Assembly (NCBI RefSeq): GCF_000328685.1
Contig: NC_019974.1
Span: 356,001 to 420,000, forward strand
Direction: 5' to 3'
DNA: 64,000 nucleotides
From: Natronococcus occultus SP4
Lineage (GTDB): Archaea > Halobacteriota > Halobacteria > Halobacteriales > Natrialbaceae
The notes under the pieces are model-generated. The model was not told the origin of the DNA, did not search any database, and worked only from the letters and a program-made list of their open reading frames with translations. This document shows positions 1-8,399 of this stretch, piece after piece. Numbering within the stretch: position 1 is the first letter of the stretch; each line of letters opens with the position of its first letter. The position numbers were made by a program, and so were the translations under genes.

Positions 1-3000
1 TCGTCGACCGCCGGGAGCGTAACGGAGAACGTCGTCCCCTCGCCGGGCTCGGAGTCGACGCGGATCTCGCCGCCGTGGCGCTCGACGATCCGCTGACAGA
101 CCGCCAGCCCGATCCCCATCCCCTCGTGTTCGCCGCGGCCGTGAAGCCGCTGAAACACCTCGAAAATTCGGTCCTGGTCGTCGGGATCGATACCGAGCCC
201 CTCGTCGTGGACCGAGACCGTCCACCACTCGCCTCGTCGCTCCGCGTCGACGCGAATCACCGGTGGCTCGTCGCCGCTGTACTCGATCGCGTTCGACAGC
301 AGGTTCTGGAACACCTGTCGCAACTGGTCCGGGTCGCCGTTCACGCGGGGCAGCCGGTCGACCGTCACGTCCGCGTCGCTTTCCTCGATCCGGAGCTGGA
401 GGTCCGCGAGGACGCCCTCGACGACCGTCTCGAGGTCGGTCGGCTCGAAGGGGTTCCCCTTGGTCTCGACGCGGGAGTACTCGAGCAGGCCGTCGATCAT
501 GTTCCGCATCCGGTCTGCGCCGTCGATGGCGAACTCCAGAAACTCCTCGCCGTCCGCGTCGAGGGCGTCGCCGTAGCGGTCCTCGATCAGCCGGAGGTAG
601 CTCGAAACCATCCGCAGTGGCTCCTGGAGGTCGTGGGAGGCTGCGTACGCGAAGTCTTCGAGCCGTTCGTTCGAGGTCTCGAGTCGGTCGACCGTCTCTT
701 CGAGTCGCCGCTGGTACTCCCGGCGCTCGGTGATGTCGGTGAGCGTGACGACGGCCCGATCCACGTCGCCGCGTTCGTCCCTGACGGGCATCCCGTGTTC
801 CATGATGATCCGTCGTTCGCCGTCGAACGTCCGAATCTCGTAGACGTTCGGCTCCGTCACCTCCTCGCCCCGGAGGACTTGCGACATGGTCCACTCATCG
901 GGCTCGACCGGCTTCCCGGAGTCCGCCCAGACGGCGGCGTACTTCTCGTACTCGTCGACGGAGTCGGCGTCGAAAACGTCCCCGCCCCAGATCTCCCTGG
1001 CCGCGGCGTTGGCCCTGACCAGCGACCCGTCCGCGTCCGCGACTACGGCGCCGACGGGCAACACTCGAAACAGCGTCTCGAGTTGCCTGCGTTGTGTCTC
1101 GGCCTCGAGTTCGGCCCGTTTGCGCTCCGTGATGTCGGTGAGCGCGCCGGGGAACGTCTCGGCCTCACCCGCCTCGTCGCACTCGACGTGGCCGCGGGCG
1201 AAGACCCAGCGGATCTCGCCGTCGGCGTCGCGAACGCGGTACTCCGCCTCGTACTCGCCGCAGCGCTCAAGAGCGTCCTCGATCCGTGCGGCGACGCGGT
1301 CGCGATCGTCCTCGTGGATCGACGACAGCACCCGTTCGAGGGGGAACCCCTCTCGTGCCCGCTCCGGATCGAGTCCGAACGTTCGCGCGAAGGAGGCGCC
1401 GGCAACGAACGTGTCCTCGGCGACGTTCCACTCCCAGGTCCCGACCGCACCGGCCTCGGTCGCGGCCTCGAGCTGTTCCTTGGTGTCCTCCAGGTACTGC
1501 TCGCGTTCCTTGCGATCGGTGACGTCCCGAAAGTAGACCGAGATTCCGGTTTCGGAGGGGTAGAGGTTCGCTTCGACCCAGAACCCGAGCGTGTCGTAGT
1601 AGACCTCGTAACTGGTCGCCTCCTGGGTCTCCTGTGCCGTATGGAACGCCGTCCAGACTTCGTCGATCTCGGCGGCGGACGGAAAGACGTCCCAGAGGCG
1701 TTCGCCGAGCAGGTCTTCTTCGGGGTGCTGGAGGAGCTCCTCGGCGCGGTCGTTGACGTGAGTGAACCGGAACTCCTCGTCGACCGCGTAGAACGCGTCG
1801 GTGATCCTGCTGAAAACGTCCTCGAGTTCGTTCTCGAGTCGTTGCTCGCGCCGGCGTCGCTCGGTCATGTCCTTGGTCACCTTCAGGTAGCCCCGGTGGG
1901 TGCCGTCGGCGTCCCGAATCGGCGTGATGGTGACGTTTGCCCAGAACTGCGACCCGTCCGCGCGGACGCGCCACCCCTCGTCCTCGAGCGATCCGCGCTC
2001 GGTCGCCCGCTCGAGGTTCCGCTCCGGAACGCCCGCCGCACGGTCCTCGGGCGTGTAGAAGACCGAGAACGACTCGCCGAGAATCTCCTCGCGGTCGTAC
2101 TCCTTGATCCGCTCGGCGCCCGTGTTCCAGCTGATGACGCGACCGTCCGGATCCAGCCGGAAGATCGCGTACTCCTCGACCGTATCGACCAGTGACCGGA
2201 ACTCCTCTCTGCTCTCTCGGAGGGCGCTCTCCGAGCGCTTTCTGTCGGTGATATCGTAGTAGAGCTCGATCCGTCCTCCGGCGTATCGACCCGACTCGAT
2301 CGGTTTGCTGTAGTGTTCGAGCCACCGGCCGTCGCGGTCGTCGCCGGGTTCGACCTGACATTCGAACCGTTCGACGTAGCTGTTGTCCTCGTAGGTGGCC
2401 AACACCGTTTCCGCGAACCGCTCCGGGTTCTCGAATCTGCGTTTTACCGTTTCGTCCACCAGCGCTCGTTTATCGCGCCCGACGATGGCGTCTCGATCCA
2501 GCCCGAAGTACTGCTCGACGGTCTCGTCCGCCCATGCGACTTCGAACCCGTCGTCGAGGACGAACACGCCGATATCGGCCTCGTCGAGGACGTCAGTGAC
2601 GGACCCCGACGGCACGGTCGGCGATTCGAACGTGTCCAGCCGCCGTTTCGAGTCGGTGCGATCCCGCACCACGCCGATCGTCCCCCGAAGCTCGCCGTCC
2701 TCGACGAGCGGGGTGATCCGGAGCTCGCACGGAACGGTTTCGCCGCCGGCGGCTCGAAGACCCAGCTCGAACGCTTCGGTCTCCTCGCTCTCCCCGTCGA
2801 GCCGAGACGCCACCGCGTTCTCGACGGCGGAAACGTCGTCGTCGGCCATGATCAGCGAGACGTGTTCGTCGAGCAGTTCCTCCCGTTCGTACCCCGTTGT
2901 TTCGACGATAGTATCGTTCACCGCGACGAAGTTCCCGTCCGAATCGAGTTGATAAACGCCGTCGTCGATCGCGCTGATCAGCGTCCGATACTGTCGAAGC

Positions 3001-3068
3001 GCCGCGTCGTCGTCGTCCGTCCGCCAGAACCTCCCGTCCCCCTCGTTGAAACCCGCTCGCGTACCCAT
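1..3068 (-). CDS. Multi-PAS sensor histidine kinase, partial (C-terminus beyond window)
   Basis: The frame is open for 1022 codons and runs off the left edge, apparently only a few residues from its end. Translation shows about six consecutive PAS/PAC modules (roughly residues 25-145, 160-265, 275-395, 405-520, 525-640, 650-780), most closed by a D-x-T-[DE]-R-[KR]-like PAC end. A HisKA domain follows, with the phospho-acceptor His in ASHDLQEP (about residue 805), then an ATPase domain with an N-box (NLLSNAIEYSG), DEGLGIDPDDQ and GMGIGLAVCQRI. No membrane segment is seen, so it should be a soluble cytoplasmic sensor. No response regulator lies next to it, so it is an orphan kinase. The ATG at 3068 sits about 30 nt after a TATA-like box. 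The signals sensed cannot be told from the sequence. Confidence 0.95.
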   Translation of the reverse strand, partial: MGTRAGFNEGDGRFWRTDDDDAALRQYRTLISAIDDGVYQLDSDGNFVAVNDTIVETTGYEREELLDEHVSLIMADDDVSAVENAVASRLDGESEETEAFELGLRAAGGETVPCELRITPLVEDGELRGTIGVVRDRTDSKRRLDTFESPTVPSGSVTDVLDEADIGVFVLDDGFEVAWADETVEQYFGLDRDAIVGRDKRALVDETVKRRFENPERFAETVLATYEDNSYVERFECQVEPGDDRDGRWLEHYSKPIESGRYAGGRIELYYDITDRKRSESALRESREEFRSLVDTVEEYAIFRLDPDGRVISWNTGAERIKEYDREEILGESFSVFYTPEDRAAGVPERNLERATERGSLEDEGWRVRADGSQFWANVTITPIRDADGTHRGYLKVTKDMTERRRREQRLENELEDVFSRITDAFYAVDEEFRFTHVNDRAEELLQHPEEDLLGERLWDVFPSAAEIDEVWTAFHTAQETQEATSYEVYYDTLGFWVEANLYPSETGISVYFRDVTDRKEREQYLEDTKEQLEAATEAGAVGTWEWNVAEDTFVAGASFARTFGLDPERAREGFPLERVLSSIHEDDRDRVAARIEDALERCGEYEAEYRVRDADGEIRWVFARGHVECDEAGEAETFPGALTDITERKRAELEAETQRRQLETLFRVLPVGAVVADADGSLVRANAAAREIWGGDVFDADSVDEYEKYAAVWADSGKPVEPDEWTMSQVLRGEEVTEPNVYEIRTFDGERRIIMEHGMPVRDERGDVDRAVVTLTDITERREYQRRLEETVDRLETSNERLEDFAYAASHDLQEPLRMVSSYLRLIEDRYGDALDADGEEFLEFAIDGADRMRNMIDGLLEYSRVETKGNPFEPTDLETVVEGVLADLQLRIEESDADVTVDRLPRVNGDPDQLRQVFQNLLSNAIEYSGDEPPVIRVDAERRGEWWTVSVHDEGLGIDPDDQDRIFEVFQRLHGRGEHEGMGIGLAVCQRIVERHGGEIRVDSEPGEGTTFSVTLPAVD

Positions 3069-3090
3069 GTCCGGGGAATTGATACTGGAA

Positions 3091-3100
3091 CGGATAAGTT
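3091..3100 (-). promoter_or_regulatory. TATA-like box of the histidine kinase gene
   Basis: Read on the minus strand the site is AACTTATCCG, centred about 28-30 nt before the ATG at 3068. That spacing fits a leaderless haloarchaeal transcript. Assigned from sequence and spacing only. Confidence 0.45.
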
Positions 3101-3310
3101 TCCTGCCGGCCGTCGAGAGCGGTTCACGAGCCCCGAAGCGCCGATCGGACGGCCGAGAAAGCCGAGGACGCAGGAGCGGTCGTAGCCGGCCATCGCGCAC
3201 CGATCCCCTCCTCGTGGACGGGGTGTCCGTGGGAGCTCGGACGAGAGACGGCGCGCAGTTCGATGGCGCCGATGAGCCCCGACACGCCTACAACGGTGGT
3301 CGGCCCGTCG

Positions 3311-3979
3311 TCAGCGATCGCCGCTCCCGTCCGACGCCCCGTCGGCTTCCTTGAGGTACGCCGGCGGCACCCGGTCGGTCGTGTACGTCTCGCGACCGCG
3401 TTTCGTAATCCGGTGGCCGTCCGCGAGCAGCCCCGCGGCGTCGACGACGAGGACGACGGGATCGCTCGCGTGGCGGCTCCCGACGCGGCGGGCGGCCCCG
3501 GGGCTCTCCGAGAGGTGGACGTGCTGGCGGGACATCGGCCGGAGCCCCGACTCGCGGATCGACGCGAGATTCTCCGGAGCGGTGCCGTGGTAGAGCTCGT
3601 TGGGTACCGGCGCGTCGGTCGGCTCGAGGTCGACGTCGACGGAGTGGCCGTAGGCCGCGCGGACGCGGTCGCCGTCGGTTCGCTCGAACCGCCCCTTCGG
3701 ATCGGTCGCGATCACGGCCGCGACGTGGGCGGATCCCGCCCAGTCGTACGTCCGCTCGACGGCGTCGACCAGCGCCTCGAGGCTCGCCCACCCTCGCTCG
3801 TCGAGCTCGAGGCCGGCGTCCTCGGGAAAGTGCCGCAGGGCGCCGCTCGTGTACTTCGAGAGGCGACGCCGTCGATCCCCCGAGAGCAGCTCCGTCCCGC
3901 GGGCACCACAGCGCGGACACGTGCCGTCGTCGGTCGCGAACGGGCCGTGCTCCTCGCAGGTGCGAACTGGCTCCGTCAC
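3311..3979 (-). CDS. kptA: RNA 2'-phosphotransferase (Tpt1/KptA family)
   Basis: This 222-residue protein should transfer an internal RNA 2'-phosphate to NAD+, giving ADP-ribose 1'',2''-cyclic phosphate and nicotinamide. A short N-terminal zinc ribbon (CEEHGPFATDDGTCPRCG) precedes the family core. The core has the SKYTSGALRHFP box with the expected Arg-His pair, YHGT, and the RQHVHLS element. The start is taken as the GTG at 3979, directly before TEPVRTCEEH; the frame stays open further upstream but runs into nadC. It lies 53 bp downstream of nadC on the same strand, so this NAD+ consumer may be co-transcribed with quinolinate synthesis. The physiological substrate in archaea, which lack the yeast splicing pathway, is unclear. 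Confidence 0.9.
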   Translation of the reverse strand: MTEPVRTCEEHGPFATDDGTCPRCGARGTELLSGDRRRRLSKYTSGALRHFPEDAGLELDERGWASLEALVDAVERTYDWAGSAHVAAVIATDPKGRFERTDGDRVRAAYGHSVDVDLEPTDAPVPNELYHGTAPENLASIRESGLRPMSRQHVHLSESPGAARRVGSRHASDPVVLVVDAAGLLADGHRITKRGRETYTTDRVPPAYLKEADGASDGSGDR

Positions 3980-4032
3980 GAGAGAGCGATGGATGCTCGA
4001 GGACAAAAAGGCCGTGCGCGGAGCTGCGCGCT

Positions 4033-4848
4033 CTACGGTTCGCCGGTTCGGAAGGACAGATCCAGCGCGGGCGCCGAGTGGGTCAGCGACCCCATCGAGA
4101 TCACGTCGACGCCAGTCGCGGCGTACTCGGGGACGTCCTCGAGCCCGATACCGCCGCTGGCCTCCGTCAGCGCGTCGGTCTCGGCGAGCAGCTCGACCCC
4201 CGTCCGGGTCTCCGCGGGCGTCATGTTGTCGAGCAGGACGACGTCCGCACCGGCCTCTACGGCCCGGGGGGCGTCCCCCGGCGATTCGACCTCGACCTCG
4301 ATCTGCGTCGCGAACGACGCCCGCTCCCGGAACCGCGAGACGGCGTCCTCGAGACCCAGCTCGGCGACGTGGTTGTCCTTGACCATCACCATATGGGTGC
4401 AGTCGAGGCGGTGGGTGTCGCCGCCGCCGGCGACGACGGCTCGCTTCTCGAGGCCCCGCAGGCCGGGCGTCGTCTTTCTGGTGGCAGCGATCCGGACGCC
4501 GTCCGACTCGGTTCGCGCCTCCTCGATCGCCCTGCGGGTTCGGGCCGCGATGCCCGAGGCGTGTCCGACCAGGTTCACGGCGACGCGCTCGCCCCGGAGG
4601 ACCTCGCGTGTGGCCCCCTCGACGCGGAGGACCTCGTCGCCGGGCTCGATCGGCGCGCCGGGCTCGCACGCCTCGAGGACGTCGACCCCGAGGTAGTCGA
4701 AGACCGCGCGGGCGGCCTCGAGCCCCGCGACGATCCCCCGTTCTTTCGCGACGAGACGCCCGGTTGTCTCGCCGGGGACCTGGTTCGTGACGTCGTGGTG
4801 GCCGACGTCCTCGCGGAGCCAGCGCTCGACCTGCGCGTCGGTGATCAT
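4033..4848 (-). CDS. nadC: Nicotinate-nucleotide pyrophosphorylase (carboxylating)
   Basis: The 271-residue product should convert quinolinate and PRPP to nicotinate mononucleotide, CO2 and PPi, the third step of de novo NAD synthesis. Family hallmarks are the N-terminal REDVGHHDVT segment, the phosphoribosyl-binding ATRKTTPGLR, GGGDTHRLDCTHMVMVKDNH, and a C-terminal barrel with LLDNMTP and EASGGI. The length is typical of the family. Its ATG overlaps the nadB stop in an ATGA arrangement, which supports translational coupling in a nadA-nadB-nadC operon. Confidence 0.97.
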   Translation of the reverse strand: MITDAQVERWLREDVGHHDVTNQVPGETTGRLVAKERGIVAGLEAARAVFDYLGVDVLEACEPGAPIEPGDEVLRVEGATREVLRGERVAVNLVGHASGIAARTRRAIEEARTESDGVRIAATRKTTPGLRGLEKRAVVAGGGDTHRLDCTHMVMVKDNHVAELGLEDAVSRFRERASFATQIEVEVESPGDAPRAVEAGADVVLLDNMTPAETRTGVELLAETDALTEASGGIGLEDVPEYAATGVDVISMGSLTHSAPALDLSFRTGEP

Positions 4849-6410
4849 CGGGGTGCCTCCGGCTCGGCGGTCGGTGCGTCCTCGCGGACGAGGTGGTGAC
4901 AGCCTCGCGATTCCCCGTTCTCGCCCGCAGCCCGCGCGATCAACAGTGCGGTGACGCAGGCGTTCCGGAGCTCGTAGAGTTCGCGGGAGGTCCGGGTGCG
5001 GGTGTAGGCGTCGACCTCGCCCTTGAGCCGTCGGAGGACGGCGCTCGCGCGGGCGATCCCGTCGGGATCGCGCTCGAGGCCGAGCTCGTCGCCCATCGTC
5101 CGCTGCAGCCGTGCGAACTTCTCGGCGGCGAAGCGCTCGGGGAGTGCGGGGTCGCTGTCCCGGAGGGTGGGTGCCTCGACGGCCGCGGGTTCGGCGTGCT
5201 CCGCGGTTCCACCGCGTCGCGTCAGGGTGCAACGCAGCTCGCTCCCGGCGTCCTCGCCCGCCCGGAGCCCCCAGACCAGCCCCTCGAGCAGGCTCGTGCT
5301 CGCCAGGCGGTTCGCGCCGTGGACGCCCGTCCGAGCGCACTCGCCGACGGCGTACAGTCCCTCGATGCTCGTTCGCCCGTGGTGGTCGACGTCGATCCCG
5401 CCACAGAGGAAGTGCTCGCAGGGCGCGACCGGGATCTCGTCGCCGTCGATCCCGCGGTCGCGACAGCTCTCGGCGATGCCGGGGAACTCGTCCTCGAAAC
5501 CGCCCTCAAGCGTCCGTACGTCCAGGAGGACCTCGCCGGTCTCCTCGCGTTCGGTTTCGACCGCGCGGGCGACGACGTCCCGGGGCGCGAGTTCGGCGTC
5601 GGGGTGGTAGTCGTCCATGAACCGGTCGCCGTCCCCGTTCCGAAGGACGGCGCCCTCGCCGCGCAGCGCCTCCGAGAGGAGGAACGGGTCGTCGCCGGCA
5701 TACGCGGTCGGATGGAACTGCACGTACTCCAGGTCCGCGACGTCGGCGCCCGCGAGCGCAGCCATCGCGATCCCGTCGCCGGTAGCTCCCTCGGGGTTCG
5801 TCGAGCGCGGGTAGAGCGCGCCGATCCCGCCCGTCGCCAGCACCGTCGCCCCGGCGTAGACGGGGTGGCCCGTCGCGTCCTCGTCGGTGAGGACGCCGCG
5901 GACGCGGCCCTCGTGGGCAATCAGCTCGAGGACGGCGGTGTCCTGTCGAACCTCGACGCGCTCGTGGTCGTCGAGGTAGTTCAGGAACGGGTGCAGGATG
6001 TGAGTCCCCGTCGCGGCGTCGACGTGGAGGATGCGTCGCTCGGAGTGGGCCGCCTCGCGTGCGTAGTCGAACGCGCCGTCCGCGCGCTCGTCGAAGCCGA
6101 TTCCGAGCGTCTCGAGGAGGACGTCCTCGACGGCCGCGTCGGCCTCGTCGACGAGGACGTCGACGGCGTCGGGATCTGCGGTCCCGTCGCTGGCCGCGAG
6201 GACGTCGCGTTTCAGCGCCTCCGGGTCGCCGCGAGCGGTCGAGATGCCGCCCTGGGCCCAGTCGGTGCTCGCGTCAGCGGGACGTTCGGCCTTCGTCACC
6301 AGCAGGACCTCCGCGTCCTCGCGTGCGGCCTGCAGCGCGGCCGCACAGCCCGCGATGCCGCTGCCGACGACGAGGACGTCGGCGGTGTCGTGAGGTGGTG
6401 TCTCGGACAT
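4845..6410 (-). CDS. nadB: L-aspartate oxidase
   Basis: This 521-residue FAD enzyme oxidises L-aspartate to iminoaspartate for NadA. It has the N-terminal dinucleotide-binding VVGSGIAGCAAALQA, the STDWAQGGIS loop of the fumarate reductase/aspartate oxidase superfamily, HPTAY, the FAD-contact region GVHGANRLASTSLLEG, and a C-terminal helical domain. It lies 6 bp downstream of nadA and overlaps nadC by four bases. Length and motif order are normal for the family. Succinate dehydrogenase flavoprotein is unlikely given the flanking nadA and nadC. Confidence 0.96.
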   Translation of the reverse strand: MSETPPHDTADVLVVGSGIAGCAAALQAAREDAEVLLVTKAERPADASTDWAQGGISTARGDPEALKRDVLAASDGTADPDAVDVLVDEADAAVEDVLLETLGIGFDERADGAFDYAREAAHSERRILHVDAATGTHILHPFLNYLDDHERVEVRQDTAVLELIAHEGRVRGVLTDEDATGHPVYAGATVLATGGIGALYPRSTNPEGATGDGIAMAALAGADVADLEYVQFHPTAYAGDDPFLLSEALRGEGAVLRNGDGDRFMDDYHPDAELAPRDVVARAVETEREETGEVLLDVRTLEGGFEDEFPGIAESCRDRGIDGDEIPVAPCEHFLCGGIDVDHHGRTSIEGLYAVGECARTGVHGANRLASTSLLEGLVWGLRAGEDAGSELRCTLTRRGGTAEHAEPAAVEAPTLRDSDPALPERFAAEKFARLQRTMGDELGLERDPDGIARASAVLRRLKGEVDAYTRTRTSRELYELRNACVTALLIARAAGENGESRGCHHLVREDAPTAEPEAPR

Positions 6411-6416
6411 GGTCGA

Positions 6417-7550
6417 TCAGAGCTCCAGCATGCGCTCGAGCGCCAGCTCGGCGAGGTCTTTCTCTTCGGGCGTGACCTCGATCACGTTGCGCTCCCGGCC
6501 CGCGACGAGCTCCTCGAGGACCCACGCGAGGTAGTTGGGGTCGATCTGGCGCATGGCGTTGCAGTCCATGCAGGCGTCGCCACACAGCGGGACGACCTCG
6601 ACCTCGGGGTGCCAGCGCTGCAGGTGGTTCGCGAGGTGGATCTCGGTGCCGATCGCCCACGTCTCGCCGGGATCGGCGTTGGCGACGGTCTCGCGGATCG
6701 TCGCCGTCGAGCCGACGACGTCGGCGGCCTCGACGACCTCGCGGCGACACTCGGGGTGGACGACCACGTTTGCCTCCGGTCGGTCCTCGCGAACCTGTTC
6801 GACGTGGGCCTCGCTGAACCGCTCGTGAACCTGGCAGTAGCCGTTCCAGAGGATTAGGTCCTTCTCGGCGACCTCCTCAGCGTCCTTTCCCTCGGGGTCC
6901 CACGGATCCCACGCGACGGTCTCGTCGGCCATCCCCAGGCGGTGGGCCGTGTTCTCCCCGAGGTGTTTGTCGGGGAGAAAGAGGACCTTGTCGCCGCGCT
7001 CGAGGGCCCACTCGAAGGCCTCGTGGGCGTTCGAGGACGTACAGACCAGCCCACCCTGGCTCGCACAGAACGCCTTCAGGTCTGCGTAGGAGTTCATGTA
7101 CGTGATCGGAACGATCTCGGCGTCGGGCGCGGCCGCCGTGATCTCCTCCCAGGCGGCGTCGACCTGTAGCGCCTCGGCCATTCCGGCCATCGGGCAGGAG
7201 GCTTCCATCGACGGGAGGATCACCGTCTGGTCGTCGTCAGTGATGATGTCGGCGCTCTCGGCCATGAACGTCACGCCGCCGAAGACCACGTACTCGGCGT
7301 CGGCCGCGGCCGCCTCCCTTGAGAGTCCGTAGGAGTCCCCGACGAAGTCGGCGTGCTCGACGATCTCCCGTCGCTGGTAGTTGTGCCCGAGGACGACGAC
7401 GTCGTCGCCGAGGATCTCGAGCGCGTCCTCGATCCGCTCCGTTCGCTCGTCCTCTTCGAGTTCGCGATACTCCGACGGAAGCTGTTCGAGATGGTCGTAT
7501 TTAAACAGACTCAGGTCGGTTTCGAACTCCGTTGTTTCCATTCTTGCCAT
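6417..7550 (-). CDS. nadA: Quinolinate synthase A (4Fe-4S)
   Basis: The 377-residue product condenses iminoaspartate with dihydroxyacetone phosphate to quinolinate. It has GHNYQRREIVEHADFVGDS near the N-terminus, a Cys in MEASCPMAG, VCTSSNA, the HPECR element, and the C-terminal CGDACMDCNAMRQ cysteine cluster; conserved Cys residues ligate an oxygen-sensitive 4Fe-4S centre. The start is the ATG at 7550 (MARMETTEF); the ATG at 7541 three codons later is also possible. It is the first gene of the nadABC run. An inverted repeat lies just upstream, where a repressor could act. Confidence 0.97.
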   Translation of the reverse strand: MARMETTEFETDLSLFKYDHLEQLPSEYRELEEDERTERIEDALEILGDDVVVLGHNYQRREIVEHADFVGDSYGLSREAAAADAEYVVFGGVTFMAESADIITDDDQTVILPSMEASCPMAGMAEALQVDAAWEEITAAAPDAEIVPITYMNSYADLKAFCASQGGLVCTSSNAHEAFEWALERGDKVLFLPDKHLGENTAHRLGMADETVAWDPWDPEGKDAEEVAEKDLILWNGYCQVHERFSEAHVEQVREDRPEANVVVHPECRREVVEAADVVGSTATIRETVANADPGETWAIGTEIHLANHLQRWHPEVEVVPLCGDACMDCNAMRQIDPNYLAWVLEELVAGRERNVIEVTPEEKDLAELALERMLEL

Positions 7551-7566
7551 TCGTATCCCACGTGAC

Positions 7567-7588
7567 TAGTAGCACACACCAACTACTA
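7567..7588. promoter_or_regulatory. Inverted repeat at the nadA promoter, possible operator
   Basis: Two perfect 6-bp arms, TAGTAG and CTACTA, are separated by 10 bp of purine/pyrimidine-alternating sequence. The dyad lies 17-38 bp before the nadA ATG. It directly follows an AT-rich stretch (TTATTCAATA on the minus strand) that could be the TATA box, so a bound protein would cover the start site of transcription. The regulator is unknown. Confidence 0.4.
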
Positions 7589-7873
7589 TTGAATAACTTT
7601 TTCCTTCGATACTGTAGTCTGTATAGGTACCACTCGCTGGTCGTCTGACGAACGGACGAATCCAGTACGATCAGGCGTACGAAGCGGTCGTTTCGGCCGA
7701 CAGTCGAGTCGAGAGAACGGCAGTCTCGGTCAGTACGGCGCCTTCGAGAACGAGCGAAGCGGCCGCCGAAGTCGAATCCGACGTCGAGGACGGCGTTCCG
7801 CCGTTCGCGCTATCGGAGCGGTCGCGGTCGAGCGCGGATCGCTACCCACCGCGACCGACGGTGGAGCCGTCGG
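7589..7873. other. Intergenic stretch upstream of nadA, no gene seen
   Basis: Between nadA and the DUF2267 gene there are about 320 bp without a credible reading frame. The nadA-proximal part is AT-rich (promoter). The rest, up to about 7860, has ordinary high GC and shows no tRNA-like fold or repeat that I could recognise. Confidence 0.5.
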
Positions 7874-8329
7874 CTACTGCGCCTCCCAGGGCTGGGTCTC
7901 GGCGTCGACCAGCTCGAACAACTCCTCGAACTCCTCGGGGAGCTGGCTCTCGACGTTCGCGATCTCGCCGCCGGGGACGACCTCGCTCAACAGCGCGAGG
8001 ACGGCCTTCGTCCGGGAGGTGGCGTCGGCTCGATCGACGCCCGACGGACGGGAGTAGTCGGTCTCAAGCTCGAGGTCCTCGTAGTTGAGCCGTTCGTGGG
8101 CTCGGTCGACGAACGCGTCGAGGTCGTGGCGCTGGCCGTGCTCGACCTGCAGGAGGTAGCGGTCGATCTCCAGGGGGAGCGGGCTCGCGATATCCGTTGC
8201 TCCGCCTTCCCCGACGCGCTCGCCGAGGGTCTCGAGGACGGCGCGGGTCGTCCTGACGGCCTCGGCCCGCGTCCCGGCGTCGATACGGTGCTGTACCTCG
8301 CCGATGAACTCTGCGTACTCCGTGGCCAT
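7874..8329 (-). CDS. DUF2267 family protein
   Basis: A 151-residue acidic cytoplasmic protein matching the DUF2267 pattern: two similar halves of about 65 residues, each with an ADA(T)SRTKAVL-like or RAEAVRTTRAVLETLGERV helix followed by an LP-containing segment (ASPLPLEIDRYLL; VESQLPEEFEELF). The repeat within the protein is visible by eye. Function is unknown; members often occur with stress or redox genes. No signal peptide or membrane helix. It is probably transcribed alone, downstream of the oxidoreductase gene on the same strand. Confidence 0.85.
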   Translation of the reverse strand: MATEYAEFIGEVQHRIDAGTRAEAVRTTRAVLETLGERVGEGGATDIASPLPLEIDRYLLQVEHGQRHDLDAFVDRAHERLNYEDLELETDYSRPSGVDRADATSRTKAVLALLSEVVPGGEIANVESQLPEEFEELFELVDAETQPWEAQ

Positions 8330-8399
8330 GATCGATCGCTCCGTTCGAACCGCGTTCGACGCGGACCAAAACTGCCGGTCCGGACGCTGCTGCCCGCTT

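Noticed and set aside
75..2195. Long plus-strand frame of about 700 codons
   Set aside because: It is the antisense shadow of the histidine kinase gene. The minus-strand frame gives clear PAS, HisKA and ATPase motifs, while the plus frame has no recognisable domain and an Arg/Val/Asp-biased composition.
1267..2361. Arg-rich minus-strand frame within the kinase
   Set aside because: Out of frame with the kinase; its Arg-rich, low-complexity product is typical of shadow frames in high-GC halophile DNA.
4893..6857. 654-codon plus-strand frame over nadB and nadA
   Set aside because: Antisense to two enzymes with full catalytic motifs; no domain in the product.
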